This document shows positions 7,239 through 15,951 of a DNA stretch of 36,553 nucleotides, in pieces; within the stretch, counting starts at the first letter, position 1; each line of letters opens with the position of its first letter. Made by a program: the position numbers and the translations under genes. The stretch spans positions 1-36,553 of the forward strand of contig JAIBBI010000040.1 in NCBI GenBank assembly GCA_019694755.1, written 5' to 3'. The DNA is from Gemmataceae bacterium (GTDB taxonomy: Bacteria; Planctomycetota; Planctomycetia; Gemmatales; Gemmataceae). The notes beneath the pieces are model-generated. The model saw only the letters and a list, made by a program, of their open reading frames with translations. It had not been told where the DNA came from and searched no databases.

Positions 7239-9977
7239 TTACCCCACCACGAAGTTGACCAGTCGGCCGCGGGCGACGACGACCTTGCGGATCGTCTTGC
7301 CCGCGAGGTTGGCCTGCACCTTCTCGTCGGCCCGGGCGGCCGCCTCCATTGTCGCTTCGTCGCAGTCGGCCGGGACGGTGACTTTCGACCGCAGTTTGCC
7401 ATTCACCTGCACCGGTATCTCAATCGTATCGGCCTTGAGCAGGGCCGGGTCGTGCTGCGGCCAGGGTTCGTAGGCGAGGCTCCCCGTGTGCCCGAGCGCG
7501 GCCCACAGTTCTTCGGCCATGTGCGGGGCGAACGGCGCGAGCAACAGCACGAAGGTATCGAGCGCGGACCTCGGCCGGGCGGTGAGCTTGGTCAGGTGGT
7601 TGGTGAACTCCATCATCGCGGCAATCGCGGTGTTGAACCGCAGACCGTCGAGATCGTCGGTCACCTTCGCAATCGTTTGATGCAGCAGACGGAGCGTTTC
7701 GGCATCCGGGGCAGCATCCGTCACGGCCGGGTTGAGCGCCATGGCCTCGGCCCGGTCGTCGATGATCGCCCGCCAGACCCGGCTCAGGAACCGGTAGACG
7801 CCCTCGACCCCGCGGGTGCTCCACGGTTTCACCTGCTCCAGCGGCCCCATAAACATCTCGTACAGCCGCAGCGAATCCGCGCCGTATTCGTTGATCACGT
7901 CGTCGGGGTTGATGACGTTGCCCCGCGACTTGGACATCTTGAAGGCGCGGGCGTCGACGCGGATGGCCGGGTCGGCCTTCAACACGAAACTGTCTCCGAC
8001 TTTCTCCACATCCTCTTCCGGCAGCTTGACCGATTCGTCGCTCGGTCCGACGGGCTCGCCCTTGATGTTGGTGGTTACCCACTGCCCGGCGTTCTTGAAA
8101 CCGGTGTATTCCACCTCGCCGAGGATCAGGCCCTGGTTGACCAGCCGCTGAAACGGCTCGGCCTGCGGCACGATCCCGCGGTCGAACAGCACCTTGTGCC
8201 AGAATCGGCTGTAGAGCAGATGCAGCACGGCATGCTCCGCTCCGCCGACGTACAGATCGACGGGCAGCCAGTACTTCGCCTTGGCCGGGTCGATGGCCGC
8301 GGAGCCGTTCTTCGGATCGATGTAGCGCAGGTAATACCAGCACGAGCCGGCCCATTGAGGCATCGTGTTGGTTTCCCGGCGGTACTTCCTGCCATCGATG
8401 GTGACGTAGAGCCAGTCGGCCGCCTTCATCAGCGGGCCGCCGGGGTCTCCTGTCGGGGCGAAGTCTTCGAGATCGGGCAGGCGCACGGGCAGGTCGCCGG
8501 CCTCGACCCGGCGGACGAGTCCGGTCGGCTGGCCGGCCGCGTCGAGTTCGTGCAGGATCGGGAACGGCTCGCCCCAGTAGCGTTGCCGGGAGAACAGCCA
8601 GTCGCGGAGCTTGTAATTGACCCGCCGCTGGCCGAGTTTTCTCTCTTCGAGCCAGTCGATGATCTTCGACTTGGCGGCCGGGGTGTCGAGGCCGTCGAGC
8701 GGGCCGGAGTTCACGGCCAGGCCGTCGTCGGTGTACGCTTCCGTCAGGTTGTCGATGGTGCTGCCGGTCTTTTTCAGCCAGCCGGCGTTCGGCGTCACGA
8801 CGGTCCGGATCGGCAGGCCGAACTGGCGGGCGAACGCGAAGTCGCGCTCGTCGTGGCCCGGCACGGCCATGATCGCCCCGGTGCCGTAACTGGCCAGCAC
8901 ATAGTCCGCGATCCAGATCGGCACCTTCTCGCCGTTCACCGGATTGATGGCATAACCGCCGGTGAACACGCCCGACTTAGTCTTGGCGAGGTCCGTGCGC
9001 TCGAGGTCGCTCTTCCGCGAAGCGGCCACGCGATACTGGTCCACCGCAGACTTCTGGTCCGACGACGCGACCACATCGACCAGCGCGTGTTCCGGCGAGA
9101 GCACTACGTACGTCGCGCCGAAGAGCGTGTCGGGCCGGGTGGTGAACACGCGGATGGTGGATGCACTGCCGGGCAGGGAGAAATCGACTTCGGCCCCCTC
9201 GCTCCGGCCGATCCACTCGCGCTGCATGGTCTTGATCGACTCGGGCCAATCGAGCGTGGCCAGGTCGCTTTCGAGCCGATCGGCGTAGGCGGTGATCCGG
9301 AGCATCCATTGCCGCAGTGGCCGACGCTCGCAGGGGTGGTCGCCGCGCTCGCTCTTGCCGTCGATGACCTCTTCGTTGGCCAGCACGGTCCCTAGCGCGG
9401 GGCACCACCAGACCGGCACGTGGGCCATGTATGCCAACCGATGCGCGTCCTCGTGCCGGCGGAGTGCGTCGCCCGTCAGGCCCGCGGGGTTCGGCAGTTC
9501 GCTGATGGGTCGACCTTTCCCTGCGGCCGAGTCGTACCAGGTGTCATGCAGGAGCAGGAAGATCCACTGCGTCCATTTGACGTAGGCCGGGTCGGTGGTA
9601 TCGACTTCGCGATCCCAGTCGTAGCTGAAGCCGAGAGACTTGATCTGCCGCTTGAATGTGGCGACGTTCTTGGACGTGGTGATCCGCGGGTGCGTGCCCG
9701 TCTGGATGGCGTACTGCTCGGCGGGCAGGCCGAACGCGTCCCAGCCCATCGGGTGCAGGACGTGAAAGCCCTTCGCCCGGCGGTAGCGGGTGAGGATGTC
9801 GGTCGCTGTGTAACCTTCCGGATGCCCGACGTGCAGGCCCGCCCCGCTCGGGTACGGGAACATGTCGAGAATGTAGAACTTCGGCTTATCCGAGGTGTCG
9901 GGCGTGGCAAACGTGCGGTGATCGTCCCAGTATCTCTGCCAGCGCGGCTCGACCAAACGCGGATTGTACGACGGCAT
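7239..9977 (-). CDS. leuS: Leucyl-tRNA synthetase
   Basis: A 912-residue class I aminoacyl-tRNA synthetase that charges tRNA-Leu with leucine in the cytosol. The HIGH signature is HVGH at residues 49-52 within [16 protein letters not shown]. The CP1 editing domain follows, with [19 protein letters not shown], and KMSKS is intact at 680-684 ([11 protein letters not shown]). The anticodon-binding and C-terminal domains complete a protein slightly longer than E. coli LeuS (860). The ATG at 9977 starts [14 protein letters not shown], matching bacterial LeuS N-termini, though the Shine-Dalgarno is weak. The TAA stop at 7239 abuts the palindromic repeat. Confidence 0.98.
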   Translation of the reverse strand: MPSYNPRLVEPRWQRYWDDHRTFATPDTSDKPKFYILDMFPYPSGAGLHVGHPEGYTATDILTRYRRAKGFHVLHPMGWDAFGLPAEQYAIQTGTHPRITTSKNVATFKRQIKSLGFSYDWDREVDTTDPAYVKWTQWIFLLLHDTWYDSAAGKGRPISELPNPAGLTGDALRRHEDAHRLAYMAHVPVWWCPALGTVLANEEVIDGKSERGDHPCERRPLRQWMLRITAYADRLESDLATLDWPESIKTMQREWIGRSEGAEVDFSLPGSASTIRVFTTRPDTLFGATYVVLSPEHALVDVVASSDQKSAVDQYRVAASRKSDLERTDLAKTKSGVFTGGYAINPVNGEKVPIWIADYVLASYGTGAIMAVPGHDERDFAFARQFGLPIRTVVTPNAGWLKKTGSTIDNLTEAYTDDGLAVNSGPLDGLDTPAAKSKIIDWLEERKLGQRRVNYKLRDWLFSRQRYWGEPFPILHELDAAGQPTGLVRRVEAGDLPVRLPDLEDFAPTGDPGGPLMKAADWLYVTIDGRKYRRETNTMPQWAGSCWYYLRYIDPKNGSAAIDPAKAKYWLPVDLYVGGAEHAVLHLLYSRFWHKVLFDRGIVPQAEPFQRLVNQGLILGEVEYTGFKNAGQWVTTNIKGEPVGPSDESVKLPEEDVEKVGDSFVLKADPAIRVDARAFKMSKSRGNVINPDDVINEYGADSLRLYEMFMGPLEQVKPWSTRGVEGVYRFLSRVWRAIIDDRAEAMALNPAVTDAAPDAETLRLLHQTIAKVTDDLDGLRFNTAIAAMMEFTNHLTKLTARPRSALDTFVLLLAPFAPHMAEELWAALGHTGSLAYEPWPQHDPALLKADTIEIPVQVNGKLRSKVTVPADCDEATMEAAARADEKVQANLAGKTIRKVVVARGRLVNFVVG

Positions 9978-10246
9978 GAACGCGGTCCGGTGCGGCGGGG
10001 AATAATGACAAGAGATAAGTTACGTTGCCGGCGGTTCGGGACAACTAATTCACTTCTGCAAGCTGCAATACGACAAGCTCTTATTGAATCGCAGTAATGG
10101 GCCATCATTCCCGGGACTGGTCGTGTTGCATCCTAGCGTTGCTGGCCAAATCGATCGGTCGGCCACTACGGCCGGCTTACCGCTCGATCGCATTAAACGT
10201 GGCGCCATCGACCTTGGGTGTAAACCTTCGCGATATGATTGTGCAG
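9978..10246. other. Intergenic leader region upstream of leuS, no gene seen
   Basis: This 269-base stretch between leuS and a small unknown gene is less GC-rich than its surroundings and codes for nothing convincing. It should hold the leuS promoter and leader on the minus strand. I found no -35/-10 pair good enough to assign and no tRNA-like cloverleaf. Confidence 0.5.
10152..10190 (-). terminator. Possible hairpin after the small unknown gene
   Basis: CGATCG at 10152-10157 pairs with CGATCG at 10185-10190, and CGGCC at 10160-10164 pairs with GGCCG at 10170-10174 around an ACTAC loop. On the minus strand it lies about 57 bases past the stop of the small unknown gene and is followed by ATTT only, so as a terminator it is weak. 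It could instead be part of a leuS leader structure. Confidence 0.3.
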
Positions 10247-10561
10247 CTATGCGTCTCTCGGTTCTTCTTCGTCTTTCCGGTTCTTCCGCGGTTCTTCCTT
10301 CACCAGTTCCGGGCGGGCGTCGACCATGACGGCGTGCAGCATGGTCATGCCCATCCAGACGCCGGCCGCGCTGGCCGCTCCGTCGTCCGGCGGGGCGAGC
10401 GCGACGCGGTTGTCGTTGTCGACCTCGTCGAGCGGCCGCCAGAGCATAGCCGACTCGTCGACCCGCGACGGCGGCGGCGGCGGGAGCTGGACTTTGTCGG
10501 CGGGCGTCTCGATCATCAGAATCCGGGCCGCCGCCAGGCCGGGCAGGTCGTCGTCGCGCAT
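10247..10561 (-). CDS. Small hypothetical protein, proline-rich
   Basis: A 104-residue product I do not recognise. The ATG at 10561 is chosen because GGAGG at 10567-10571 sits five bases upstream, an excellent Shine-Dalgarno; longer versions of the frame run through the HU gene antisense and are not credible. Features are an acidic N-terminus (MRDDDLP), a run of five prolines near residues 27-31, a moderately hydrophobic Gly/Met/Ala stretch near 61-80 that may be too short for a membrane helix, and a highly charged Lys/Glu/Asp C-terminal tail. It is on the same strand as leuS and divergent from HU. Function unknown. Confidence 0.6.
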   Translation of the reverse strand: MRDDDLPGLAAARILMIETPADKVQLPPPPPSRVDESAMLWRPLDEVDNDNRVALAPPDDGAASAAGVWMGMTMLHAVMVDARPELVKEEPRKNRKDEEEPRDA

Positions 10562-10643
10562 GACATCCTCCGCAAATCCACCTTCCCGTATCATCGACGG
10601 TCGGACGAGCGGTGTCAAATCTATTCCCCGGAGTGGGCGGGAG

Positions 10644-10678
10644 CCCCGGTTGAAATACCGGATTTTCCGGGGTTTTTT
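10644..10678 (+). terminator. Intrinsic-terminator-like hairpin upstream of HU
   Basis: CCCCGG at 10644-10649 pairs with CCGGGG at 10667-10672, and an inner GAAAT/ATTTT helix extends the stem around an ACCGG loop. Six T residues follow at 10673-10678. This is a textbook intrinsic terminator on the plus strand, yet no plus-strand gene precedes it for over 4 kb. It may end an unannotated plus-strand or antisense RNA, or insulate the HU promoter. Confidence 0.6.
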
Positions 10679-10679
10679 G

Positions 10680-10708
10680 TTGACTTCGGGCTTTCTGATC
10701 CTTAGCCT
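10680..10708 (+). promoter_or_regulatory. Candidate sigma-70-like promoter for HU
   Basis: TTGACT at 10680-10685 is a good -35 box. TAGCCT at 10703-10708, 17 bases later, is a poor -10 box (3 of 6). It lies immediately after the terminator-like hairpin and about 45 bases before the HU start, a sensible position. Confidence 0.35.
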
Positions 10709-10753
10709 GAGCCGCAGACGATTTTCTTTTTGCTCCCAGTGAGGGGAATGCTC

Positions 10754-11080
10754 ATGGCTGACAAGAAGGCTGCCAAGCCGATGAACAAGAGCGCGACCTA
10801 CCAGGCGCTGGCCGAGGCCACCGGCCTGACCCGCAAGCAGGTCGCCGGTTTTTTTGAAGCCCTGGAAGGGCTGATCGCTAAAGAACTGGGCAAGAAGGGC
10901 CCCGGCGTGTTCGTGTTGCCGGGCCTCCTCCGCCTCAAGAAGGTCATCAAGCCCGCCACCAAGGGCGGCATGAAGCCCAACCCCTTCAAGCCGGGCGAAA
11001 TGATGGAAGTGAAGCCGAAGCCCGCCAGCACCCGCGTCAAGCCGGTGGTCATGAAGGGCCTCAAGAACCTCGTCAACTGA
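10754..11080 (+). CDS. HU-family histone-like DNA-binding protein
   Basis: A 108-residue nucleoid protein of the HU/IHF fold, expected to bind and bend DNA as a dimer. After a lysine-rich N-terminal extension (MADKKAAKPMNKS) come the HU helices (YQALAEATGLTRKQVAGFFEAL). The beta-arm follows, where the usual GRNPxTGE region is replaced by a Lys/Pro-rich GMKPNPFKPGEMMEV. The C-terminal helix is RVKPVVMKGLKNLV. The start at 10754 is selected because GAGGGG at 10741-10746 is seven bases upstream; the in-frame ATG at 10748 is too close to it. A strong hairpin follows the stop. The gene stands alone in its own transcription unit. Confidence 0.92.
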   Translation: MADKKAAKPMNKSATYQALAEATGLTRKQVAGFFEALEGLIAKELGKKGPGVFVLPGLLRLKKVIKPATKGGMKPNPFKPGEMMEVKPKPASTRVKPVVMKGLKNLVN

Positions 11081-11088
11081 CCGAATTC

Positions 11089-11117
11089 CCACCCCGCCGG
11101 CCCCTCCGGCGGGGTGG
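11089..11117 (+). terminator. Strong hairpin terminator after HU
   Basis: CCACCCCGCCGG at 11089-11100 and CCGGCGGGGTGG at 11106-11117 form a perfect 12-bp GC stem with a CCCCT loop, starting eight bases after the HU stop. The following TCCTCTTCTC is pyrimidine-rich but not a pure T-run. Confidence 0.75.
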
Positions 11118-11196
11118 TCCTCTTCTCAGCCCGCTTCAATATCGGTATCGTGGTAGCGAATAACCCGTCAGGGGCCCCGGCCCTCCGGGAGTTACC

Positions 11197-11769
11197 ATGG
11201 TCGAATCCAGCTTGCCCGTCAACTACGCTGCGGCCGAACACCCGTCCGAAGTCGAGTCGCGCTTGCGCCGGCTCGAAGCGTCCGTCGCCGCCCTCCAAGA
11301 CACGCAACTCATGGAAGAGCGCGTCGCCGAGCGGGTCGTCGTCCGGATGAAGCGTTCCCCCATGAAGTCGCTCCGCGACTCCGCGGGGGTCATCGTCGAT
11401 GCCGGGAAAATGCTGCTGCCCCTCAAGAGCGACCCGTCCGGCAGCATGGCCCGGCCCGTCGATGCCGCCGCCGACGCCATGCCTGTGCCGCCCGCGCCCG
11501 ACCGGCCCGGCTGGCTGCTCTTCGACCTCTGGTCGGAAATCCGAACGCTCGGAAAAATGCTCTTCGACCACCGCTACCCGTTCAGCTACGCTGGGCGGTT
11601 CGGGCCGGTCATCATCGGCTGCACATACGCGTTCAGTTGGTTATTCGTCAGCGGGATGCCGATGATCGGTGGGATCACCGAGCGCATAATCGACGTGCTT
11701 CTGGCATTCTTGCTCTACAAGATCCTGGCCCGCGAAGTCCAGCGATACCGGGCCATGTTCCCGGCCTGA
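11197..11769 (+). CDS. Hypothetical protein with coiled coil and two membrane helices
   Basis: A 190-residue protein I cannot assign to a named family. Residues about 15-50 are heptad-like and charged (SRLRRLEASVAALQDTQLMEE), suggesting a short coiled coil. A variable, proline-containing middle follows. Two hydrophobic segments lie at about 130-155 (FGPVIIGCTYAFSWLFVSG) and 160-178 (IIDVLLAFLLYKILAREV), predicting a C-terminal hairpin in the membrane with the coiled coil probably cytosolic. The ATG at 11197 is preceded by CGGGAG at a good distance. It ends eight bases before the convergent M16-like gene. Likely an envelope-associated protein; function unknown. Confidence 0.75.
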   Translation: MVESSLPVNYAAAEHPSEVESRLRRLEASVAALQDTQLMEERVAERVVVRMKRSPMKSLRDSAGVIVDAGKMLLPLKSDPSGSMARPVDAAADAMPVPPAPDRPGWLLFDLWSEIRTLGKMLFDHRYPFSYAGRFGPVIIGCTYAFSWLFVSGMPMIGGITERIIDVLLAFLLYKILAREVQRYRAMFPA

Positions 11770-11777
11770 GCCCACCG

Positions 11778-13013
11778 TCATTCCGGGATCTTCAGCGGCT
11801 CCCGGCCCAGCGTCACCATTGTGAAGTCCTTCGCCGGGTAGCGCTTCAAGTGCCCGATGATCGAGTCCGGCGTCAGCCCGTCAATCGCCGACTGGATTTC
11901 GTCGAACGTCCGCACCCGGTTCAGGTAGTACCAGTCGCTGGCGATCGATGCCGCCCGTGCGCCCGTGCTCTCTTCCTGCATGATCAGCGAAGACTTCAGC
12001 CCGGCTTTCACGCGGTCGACCTCGTCCGCCTCGATGCCATCGACGAGTCGCTTCAACTCGCGAACGGTCACGTCCAGCGTTTCCTGGGCCCGCTCGGTCG
12101 TGGTGCCGGCATAGGCCAGCACGCTGCCGCGATCGCGGAAAGTGGCATAGCTGGCCCACACGGCATAGCACAGGCCGCGCTCTTCCCGTACGTGGGTAAA
12201 TAGCCGGGAGCTCATGCCGCCCGACAGGATGTTGACCGCGCCCATCGCGGCGTAATAGTCGGCATGGCCGAACGGCACACTGGGGTAGGCGATTCCGATC
12301 TGCGTCTGGGCCGTGTCTTTGGTGATGTGCGAGCTTCCGCCCGGGGCCGAGCCGTAGGTCAGCGGATGGTCCTCCCCCGCCTGCCAGCCTGCAAACAGTC
12401 TCCCGACGAGGTCCCGCAGCGGCTCCCACTCGACGTTCCCGGCCACCGATATGATCGCACCGTTGGGCCGGATGTACTCGCTCCAGTGTTTGCGGATCTT
12501 TTCAATGGTCGTCGCCTTGATCCCCTCCGCGGTGCCCATGCGGTCGTTACTGAGCGGGGCGGGGTAATGCCGGCGGCGCAACTCCAGCAGCGCCTTCTGC
12601 CGCGGCTCGTCTTCGAGCCCCTGCAGGTCCTGCAGCGCGAGCATCTGCACGGGTTCGAGCTCGTCCTCCGGGAGGTGCGGCCGGAGCAGCACGTCGGAAT
12701 AAAGCTCCAGCGCGGCATTCAAGTTGCGCGCCAGGGTCGCCGCGGCAAACCGCATGTGGATCGAGCCAACGCTCTCGCTGCGGTCGAGCCCGAGGTTGTC
12801 GAAGGCCAGCGTGAGCGCCCGGCTGTCCAGGTCGCCCGCACCGCGGGTGATCAATTCACTGACCAGCGAGCCGATCCCGGCGTTGGCCGGCGGATCGTAG
12901 ACGCACCCGGCGGGGACGAGGATGTTCAGCGCGGCCGAGCGCACGTGCGACATCGGCTCGCAGAGCAGGGTCAGGCCGTTAGGAAACGTGTGGGAGTAAA
13001 CCGATGCGGGCAA
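11778..13013 (-). CDS. M16 family protein lacking the zinc motif
   Basis: A 411-residue protein with M16B architecture and the conserved N-terminal FPNGLTLLCEP, R25 and GCVYDPPANAG. Where active members have HxxEH, this one reads SLVSE (S49, S52 and E53 in place of the two His and the Glu), so it should not bind catalytic zinc. Such dead subunits partner with active M16B subunits in known heterodimers, where they help form the substrate chamber. The candidate partner here is the HYLEH protein at 5902-7128. The start is TTG at 13013, with GGAG eight bases upstream; no ATG lies before the conserved N-terminus. It follows the GNAT gene by 42 bp on the same strand, so cotranscription is likely. 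Confidence 0.88.
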   Translation of the reverse strand: MPASVYSHTFPNGLTLLCEPMSHVRSAALNILVPAGCVYDPPANAGIGSLVSELITRGAGDLDSRALTLAFDNLGLDRSESVGSIHMRFAAATLARNLNAALELYSDVLLRPHLPEDELEPVQMLALQDLQGLEDEPRQKALLELRRRHYPAPLSNDRMGTAEGIKATTIEKIRKHWSEYIRPNGAIISVAGNVEWEPLRDLVGRLFAGWQAGEDHPLTYGSAPGGSSHITKDTAQTQIGIAYPSVPFGHADYYAAMGAVNILSGGMSSRLFTHVREERGLCYAVWASYATFRDRGSVLAYAGTTTERAQETLDVTVRELKRLVDGIEADEVDRVKAGLKSSLIMQEESTGARAASIASDWYYLNRVRTFDEIQSAIDGLTPDSIIGHLKRYPAKDFTMVTLGREPLKIPE

Positions 13014-13055
13014 TGTCCCGTTCTCCGCTCGCAGTGTCAGGCGTAGCGGGTATTG

Positions 13056-13628
13056 TTATCGCACGGCGAGTCGTTCGGCGACCAGAGCCGGGTTCTGCTC
13101 CGCCGTCTTGTACACCGTGCGCCGGGCCCGGAAGCCCAGCCGGCGATACAACTCGAGCGCGCCGCCGTTGCGGGCGGTCACTTCCAGCACGGCTTTGACC
13201 ACGCCGACTTCGCGGAATCCGTGCAACGCCCGCAGAACGAGCAGCGAGCCGAGCCCCCTCCCGCGGTGTCGGGGGTCGATGCCGACGTTCTGAATGGCCC
13301 CGTGGCCGTGCGCGTCGCGAACGCCCTGAATGGTGCCGACGTACTCCAGCCCTCGCGCCAGCAGCCAGGTCGCGCCGGCACAGAAGCCGGGCCGGTAGCG
13401 GATCGCTTCCATGAGTTTGAGGCACCCGGCCTGCTCGGCCAGACTCGGGAACACTTCGGAATCAATCTCGTCGCGGAAGCAGCGCCACTTCGTGTCGGCG
13501 TGCCGGGCCAGCAGGCCGTCGTCCCACGGGATCAGCAGGTAATCTTCCGGTACGTCCGGTACGGGGAGCAACGGCGGACGGAGGTCGATCTCCATCCGAA
13601 ACCGCTTGAAATAGGTCAGACCGGTCAT
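13056..13628 (-). CDS. GNAT-family N-acetyltransferase
   Basis: A 190-residue product. The acetyl-CoA-binding motif A is visible as GIDPRHRGRGLGSLLVLRAL (around residues 116-135), followed by TARNGGALELYRRLGF (about 151-166), the usual motif B. The N-terminal half has no strong similarity I recognise, so the acceptor (an amino acid, sugar or peptide amine) is unknown. The start at 13628 (MTGLTYFKRF) is preferred to an in-frame ATG at 13667, because the longer version would run through an intergenic hairpin at 13639-13678. It lies between a DegT aminotransferase and an M16-like gene on the same strand. That a sugar amine is the acceptor is only a guess from the aminotransferase next door. Confidence 0.85.
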   Translation of the reverse strand: MTGLTYFKRFRMEIDLRPPLLPVPDVPEDYLLIPWDDGLLARHADTKWRCFRDEIDSEVFPSLAEQAGCLKLMEAIRYRPGFCAGATWLLARGLEYVGTIQGVRDAHGHGAIQNVGIDPRHRGRGLGSLLVLRALHGFREVGVVKAVLEVTARNGGALELYRRLGFRARRTVYKTAEQNPALVAERLAVR

Positions 13629-13638
13629 CAGGCCCAGC

Positions 13639-13678
13639 CCCGGCACAGAACGGGACAAGCATACCATTCTGTGCCGGG
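13639..13678 (-). terminator. Hairpin between DegT aminotransferase and GNAT gene
   Basis: CCCGGCACAGAA at 13639-13650 and TTCTGTGCCGGG at 13667-13678 make a perfect 12-bp stem with a 16-base loop in the 75-base gap. There is no T-run on the minus strand. It could be a weak terminator of the aminotransferase gene, a processing site, or an operator. Confidence 0.5.
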
Positions 13679-13703
13679 CCGGGTCAAAGAGAAAACCGCG
13701 GGA

Positions 13704-14852
13704 TCAGGCCGCCCGACGCATCGGCGTTGCCTGGCTGCGGAACGCGGAAATCGATTCCACCACCCGCGTCTGCTGCTCCAGCGTGATCTCCGGGAACATC
13801 GGCAGGGCTAGGACGCATCGCGTCGCGGCCTCGCTGACCGGGAAATCGCCGTGCCCGTACCCCAGGTGCTTCAGGCATTGCTGCAGGTGGAGCGGCATCG
13901 GGTAGTAGATCTCGTAGCCGATCTTCTCGGCCTGGAAGTGCTTGACCAGCGCGTCGCGGTGCCCCTCGCCGACGCGGACGACGTACTGGTTGTAGGTGTG
14001 GAAGCAGTCCTTCGCCTCGACGGGCCGGGTGATCCAGCCATCGAGACCGGCGTCGGAAATCAGCCGGTCGTACCGGGAGGCGGCGTTGCGCCGCTTCTGC
14101 AGCCAGCCGTCGACGTGCGGCAGTTTCACCCGCAGGATCGCGGCGTGGATCGCGTCGATCCGGCCCATCCACCCGACCACCTGGTGGTGGTACTTCGGTT
14201 TCATGCCGTGCAGGCGGTAGACCTGCATCCGCTCCGTCCACTCGGGGTCGCTGGTGACGCTCAGGCCGGCGTCGCCGTAGGTGCCGAGGTTCTTGGTCGG
14301 GTAAAAGCTGTAGCAGGCGATGGCCCCGAGGCTGCCGGCCTTCTTGCCCTGGTACTCCGCGCCGAACGCCTGGGCCGCGTCTTCAATGACCGGCAGGCCG
14401 TGCTTCGCCGCGATCTCCCAGATCGGCTTCATGTCGGCACACTGGCCGTACAGGTGCACGGGCATGATCGCCTTCGTGCGCGGCGTGATCTTCCGCTCGA
14501 TCTGTTCCGGGTCGATGTTGAACGTATCGGGGCAGATGTCGGCGAAGACGGGCGTCGCGCCGGTGCGGACCACGCAACCGGCCGTCGCGAAGAACGTGAA
14601 CGGCGGGATGATGACTTCGTCGCCGGCCCCGATGCCCAGCGCGTGCAGCGCGAGCGAGATGGCGTCCGTCCCCGAACCGCAGCCGACCCCGTAGGCGGCC
14701 CCGCAGTAGGACGCGACTTCTTTTTCGAGTGCGGCCACTTCGGGGCCCAGGATCGCCTGCCCGCTGGCCAGTACCCGGCATACGGCGCGTTCGATTTCGC
14801 TTTGCAGCGGACGGTACTGGGCTTGCAGGTCGCAGAGAGGTACGCCGGTCAT
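13704..14852 (-). CDS. DegT/DnrJ/EryC1/StrS-family PLP aminotransferase
   Basis: A 382-residue PLP-dependent enzyme of the sugar aminotransferase family, which transfers an amino group, usually from glutamate, to a nucleotide-linked keto sugar. Signatures are GSGTDAISLAL (59-69), PPFTFFAT (83-90), the cofactor-pyridine aspartate in VIEDAAQAFGA (D158), and the Schiff-base lysine K187 in YSFYPTKNLGTYGDAG. Length is normal. It resembles WecE/PglE/WlbE-type enzymes that build aminosugars for surface glycans, but the specific substrate cannot be read from the sequence. It is divergent from a GT2 glycosyltransferase across a 190-base gap and is probably the first gene of a unit that continues to GNAT and the M16-like gene. 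Confidence 0.93.
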   Translation of the reverse strand: MTGVPLCDLQAQYRPLQSEIERAVCRVLASGQAILGPEVAALEKEVASYCGAAYGVGCGSGTDAISLALHALGIGAGDEVIIPPFTFFATAGCVVRTGATPVFADICPDTFNIDPEQIERKITPRTKAIMPVHLYGQCADMKPIWEIAAKHGLPVIEDAAQAFGAEYQGKKAGSLGAIACYSFYPTKNLGTYGDAGLSVTSDPEWTERMQVYRLHGMKPKYHHQVVGWMGRIDAIHAAILRVKLPHVDGWLQKRRNAASRYDRLISDAGLDGWITRPVEAKDCFHTYNQYVVRVGEGHRDALVKHFQAEKIGYEIYYPMPLHLQQCLKHLGYGHGDFPVSEAATRCVLALPMFPEITLEQQTRVVESISAFRSQATPMRRAA

Positions 14853-14985
14853 GGCCGACTCCGTTCGAGGATAGGGCCCCTTCCTTGGGGGATTCGTAAA
14901 CTAATGGAGAGACGTGAAACCCGCAAGGCGAGCTGGATCGCAGAAAACGTCTGGTTTTCGTGCATTCCACCACCGATATTTCGGG

Positions 14986-15015
14986 TTGACGCGCGGTTGC
15001 CGGGCCGCGGATAAT
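14986..15015 (+). promoter_or_regulatory. Candidate sigma-70 promoter for the GT2 gene
   Basis: TTGACG at 14986-14991 and GATAAT at 15010-15015 are each 5 of 6 to consensus, with an 18-base spacer, ending 27 bases before the GTG start. Confidence 0.5.
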
Positions 15016-15042
15016 CCGGCATCTGTCGAAGGAGCGACACCC

Positions 15043-15909
15043 GTGAGTCTCGTAGCCACATCCACGCGCACATACCGGACGGCCGACGACCCCCGCCCCG
15101 CTGAACTTGACAGGCTCGTTTCTCAACTCGACGCCATTGACCGAGTTGAAGTCCTGCAGAAGCTCCTCGGCGACGGAGCGTGCCGGCAACTCGGCATCTA
15201 CCCGATCCCGACCGGCTTCAAGCTTTCCGTCGTCATCCCGGTCTTCAACGAAAAGCGTTACCTCCACGAAATCCTCCGCCGGGTCCGCGACGTGCCGATC
15301 CCCAAGGAACTCGTGATCGTCGACGACTGCTCCACCGACGGCACCCGCGACATGCTTCGCGAGTACGAGGGGCAGGACGATATCACCATCATTTATCAGG
15401 AAGTGAACCAGGGCAAAGGCGCGGCCCTGCGCACCGGCTTCAAGCACTGCACCGGAGATGTCGTCCTCGTGCAGGATGCCGACCTCGAATACGATCCGGC
15501 CGAGTACCCCCGGCTCATTCAGCCCATCATCGACAACCGGGCCGACGTGGTCTTCGGCTCCCGGTTCATCGGCGACCAGCACCGCGTGCTCTACTACTGG
15601 CACTCGGTGGCCAACACGATGCTGACCACGCTCTCCAACATGTTCACGAACATCAACCTCACGGACATGGAGACCTGCTACAAGGTCTTCCGCCGGGAGG
15701 TGCTCGACGGCATCAACCTCAAGAGCGACCGGTTCGGCTTCGAGCCGGAGATCACCGCCAAGGTGGCCAAGAAAAAGAATCCGTCGTGGCGCATTTACGA
15801 GGTGCCGATCAGCTACAGCGGCCGGACGTACGAGGAAGGCAAGAAGATCGGCCTGAAGGACGCGTTCAACGCGCTGTACTGCATCGTCCGCTACTGGATG
15901 TTCGACTGA
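15043..15909 (+). CDS. Family 2 glycosyltransferase (DPM1/polyprenyl-phosphate type)
   Basis: A 288-residue GT-A enzyme. The first beta strand reads [10 protein letters not shown] (61-70), followed by [11 protein letters not shown] (91-101), [10 protein letters not shown] (124-133) and the metal-binding DAD motif at D145-D147. The conserved acceptor region includes [12 protein letters not shown] and [14 protein letters not shown], which resembles dolichyl- or undecaprenyl-phosphate sugar transferases. There is no C-terminal membrane domain. The start is GTG at 15043, with AAGGAG eight bases upstream; a longer frame from 14914 runs back through the promoter and is rejected. The donor sugar is unknown. 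It precedes the YCF48 protein by 42 bp. Confidence 0.92.
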   Translation: MSLVATSTRTYRTADDPRPAELDRLVSQLDAIDRVEVLQKLLGDGACRQLGIYPIPTGFKLSVVIPVFNEKRYLHEILRRVRDVPIPKELVIVDDCSTDGTRDMLREYEGQDDITIIYQEVNQGKGAALRTGFKHCTGDVVLVQDADLEYDPAEYPRLIQPIIDNRADVVFGSRFIGDQHRVLYYWHSVANTMLTTLSNMFTNINLTDMETCYKVFRREVLDGINLKSDRFGFEPEITAKVAKKKNPSWRIYEVPISYSGRTYEEGKKIGLKDAFNALYCIVRYWMFD

Positions 15910-15951
15910 TCGCGTCGCATTTCGCCGATTCCGCTCAATGGAGAGTGCAGG

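Noticed and set aside
7158-9395. A 745-codon plus-strand frame across the leuS region
   Set aside because: Antisense to leuS, whose HIGH and KMSKS motifs and full length are unambiguous. The plus-strand translation has no recognisable domain and begins inside the palindromic repeat.
9978-10246. A possible tRNA or T-box-type leader upstream of leuS
   Set aside because: No cloverleaf, no CCA-end context and no T-box sequence could be found on either strand.
10247-11092. A 281-codon frame as one gene spanning HU antisense and the small unknown
   Set aside because: The first 177 codons are antisense to HU. The strong Shine-Dalgarno before 10561 marks the credible start of a much shorter protein.
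11778-13013. Calling the second M16 gene an active peptidase
   Set aside because: The HxxEH motif is absent (SLVSE at the aligned place) and I see no alternative zinc site.
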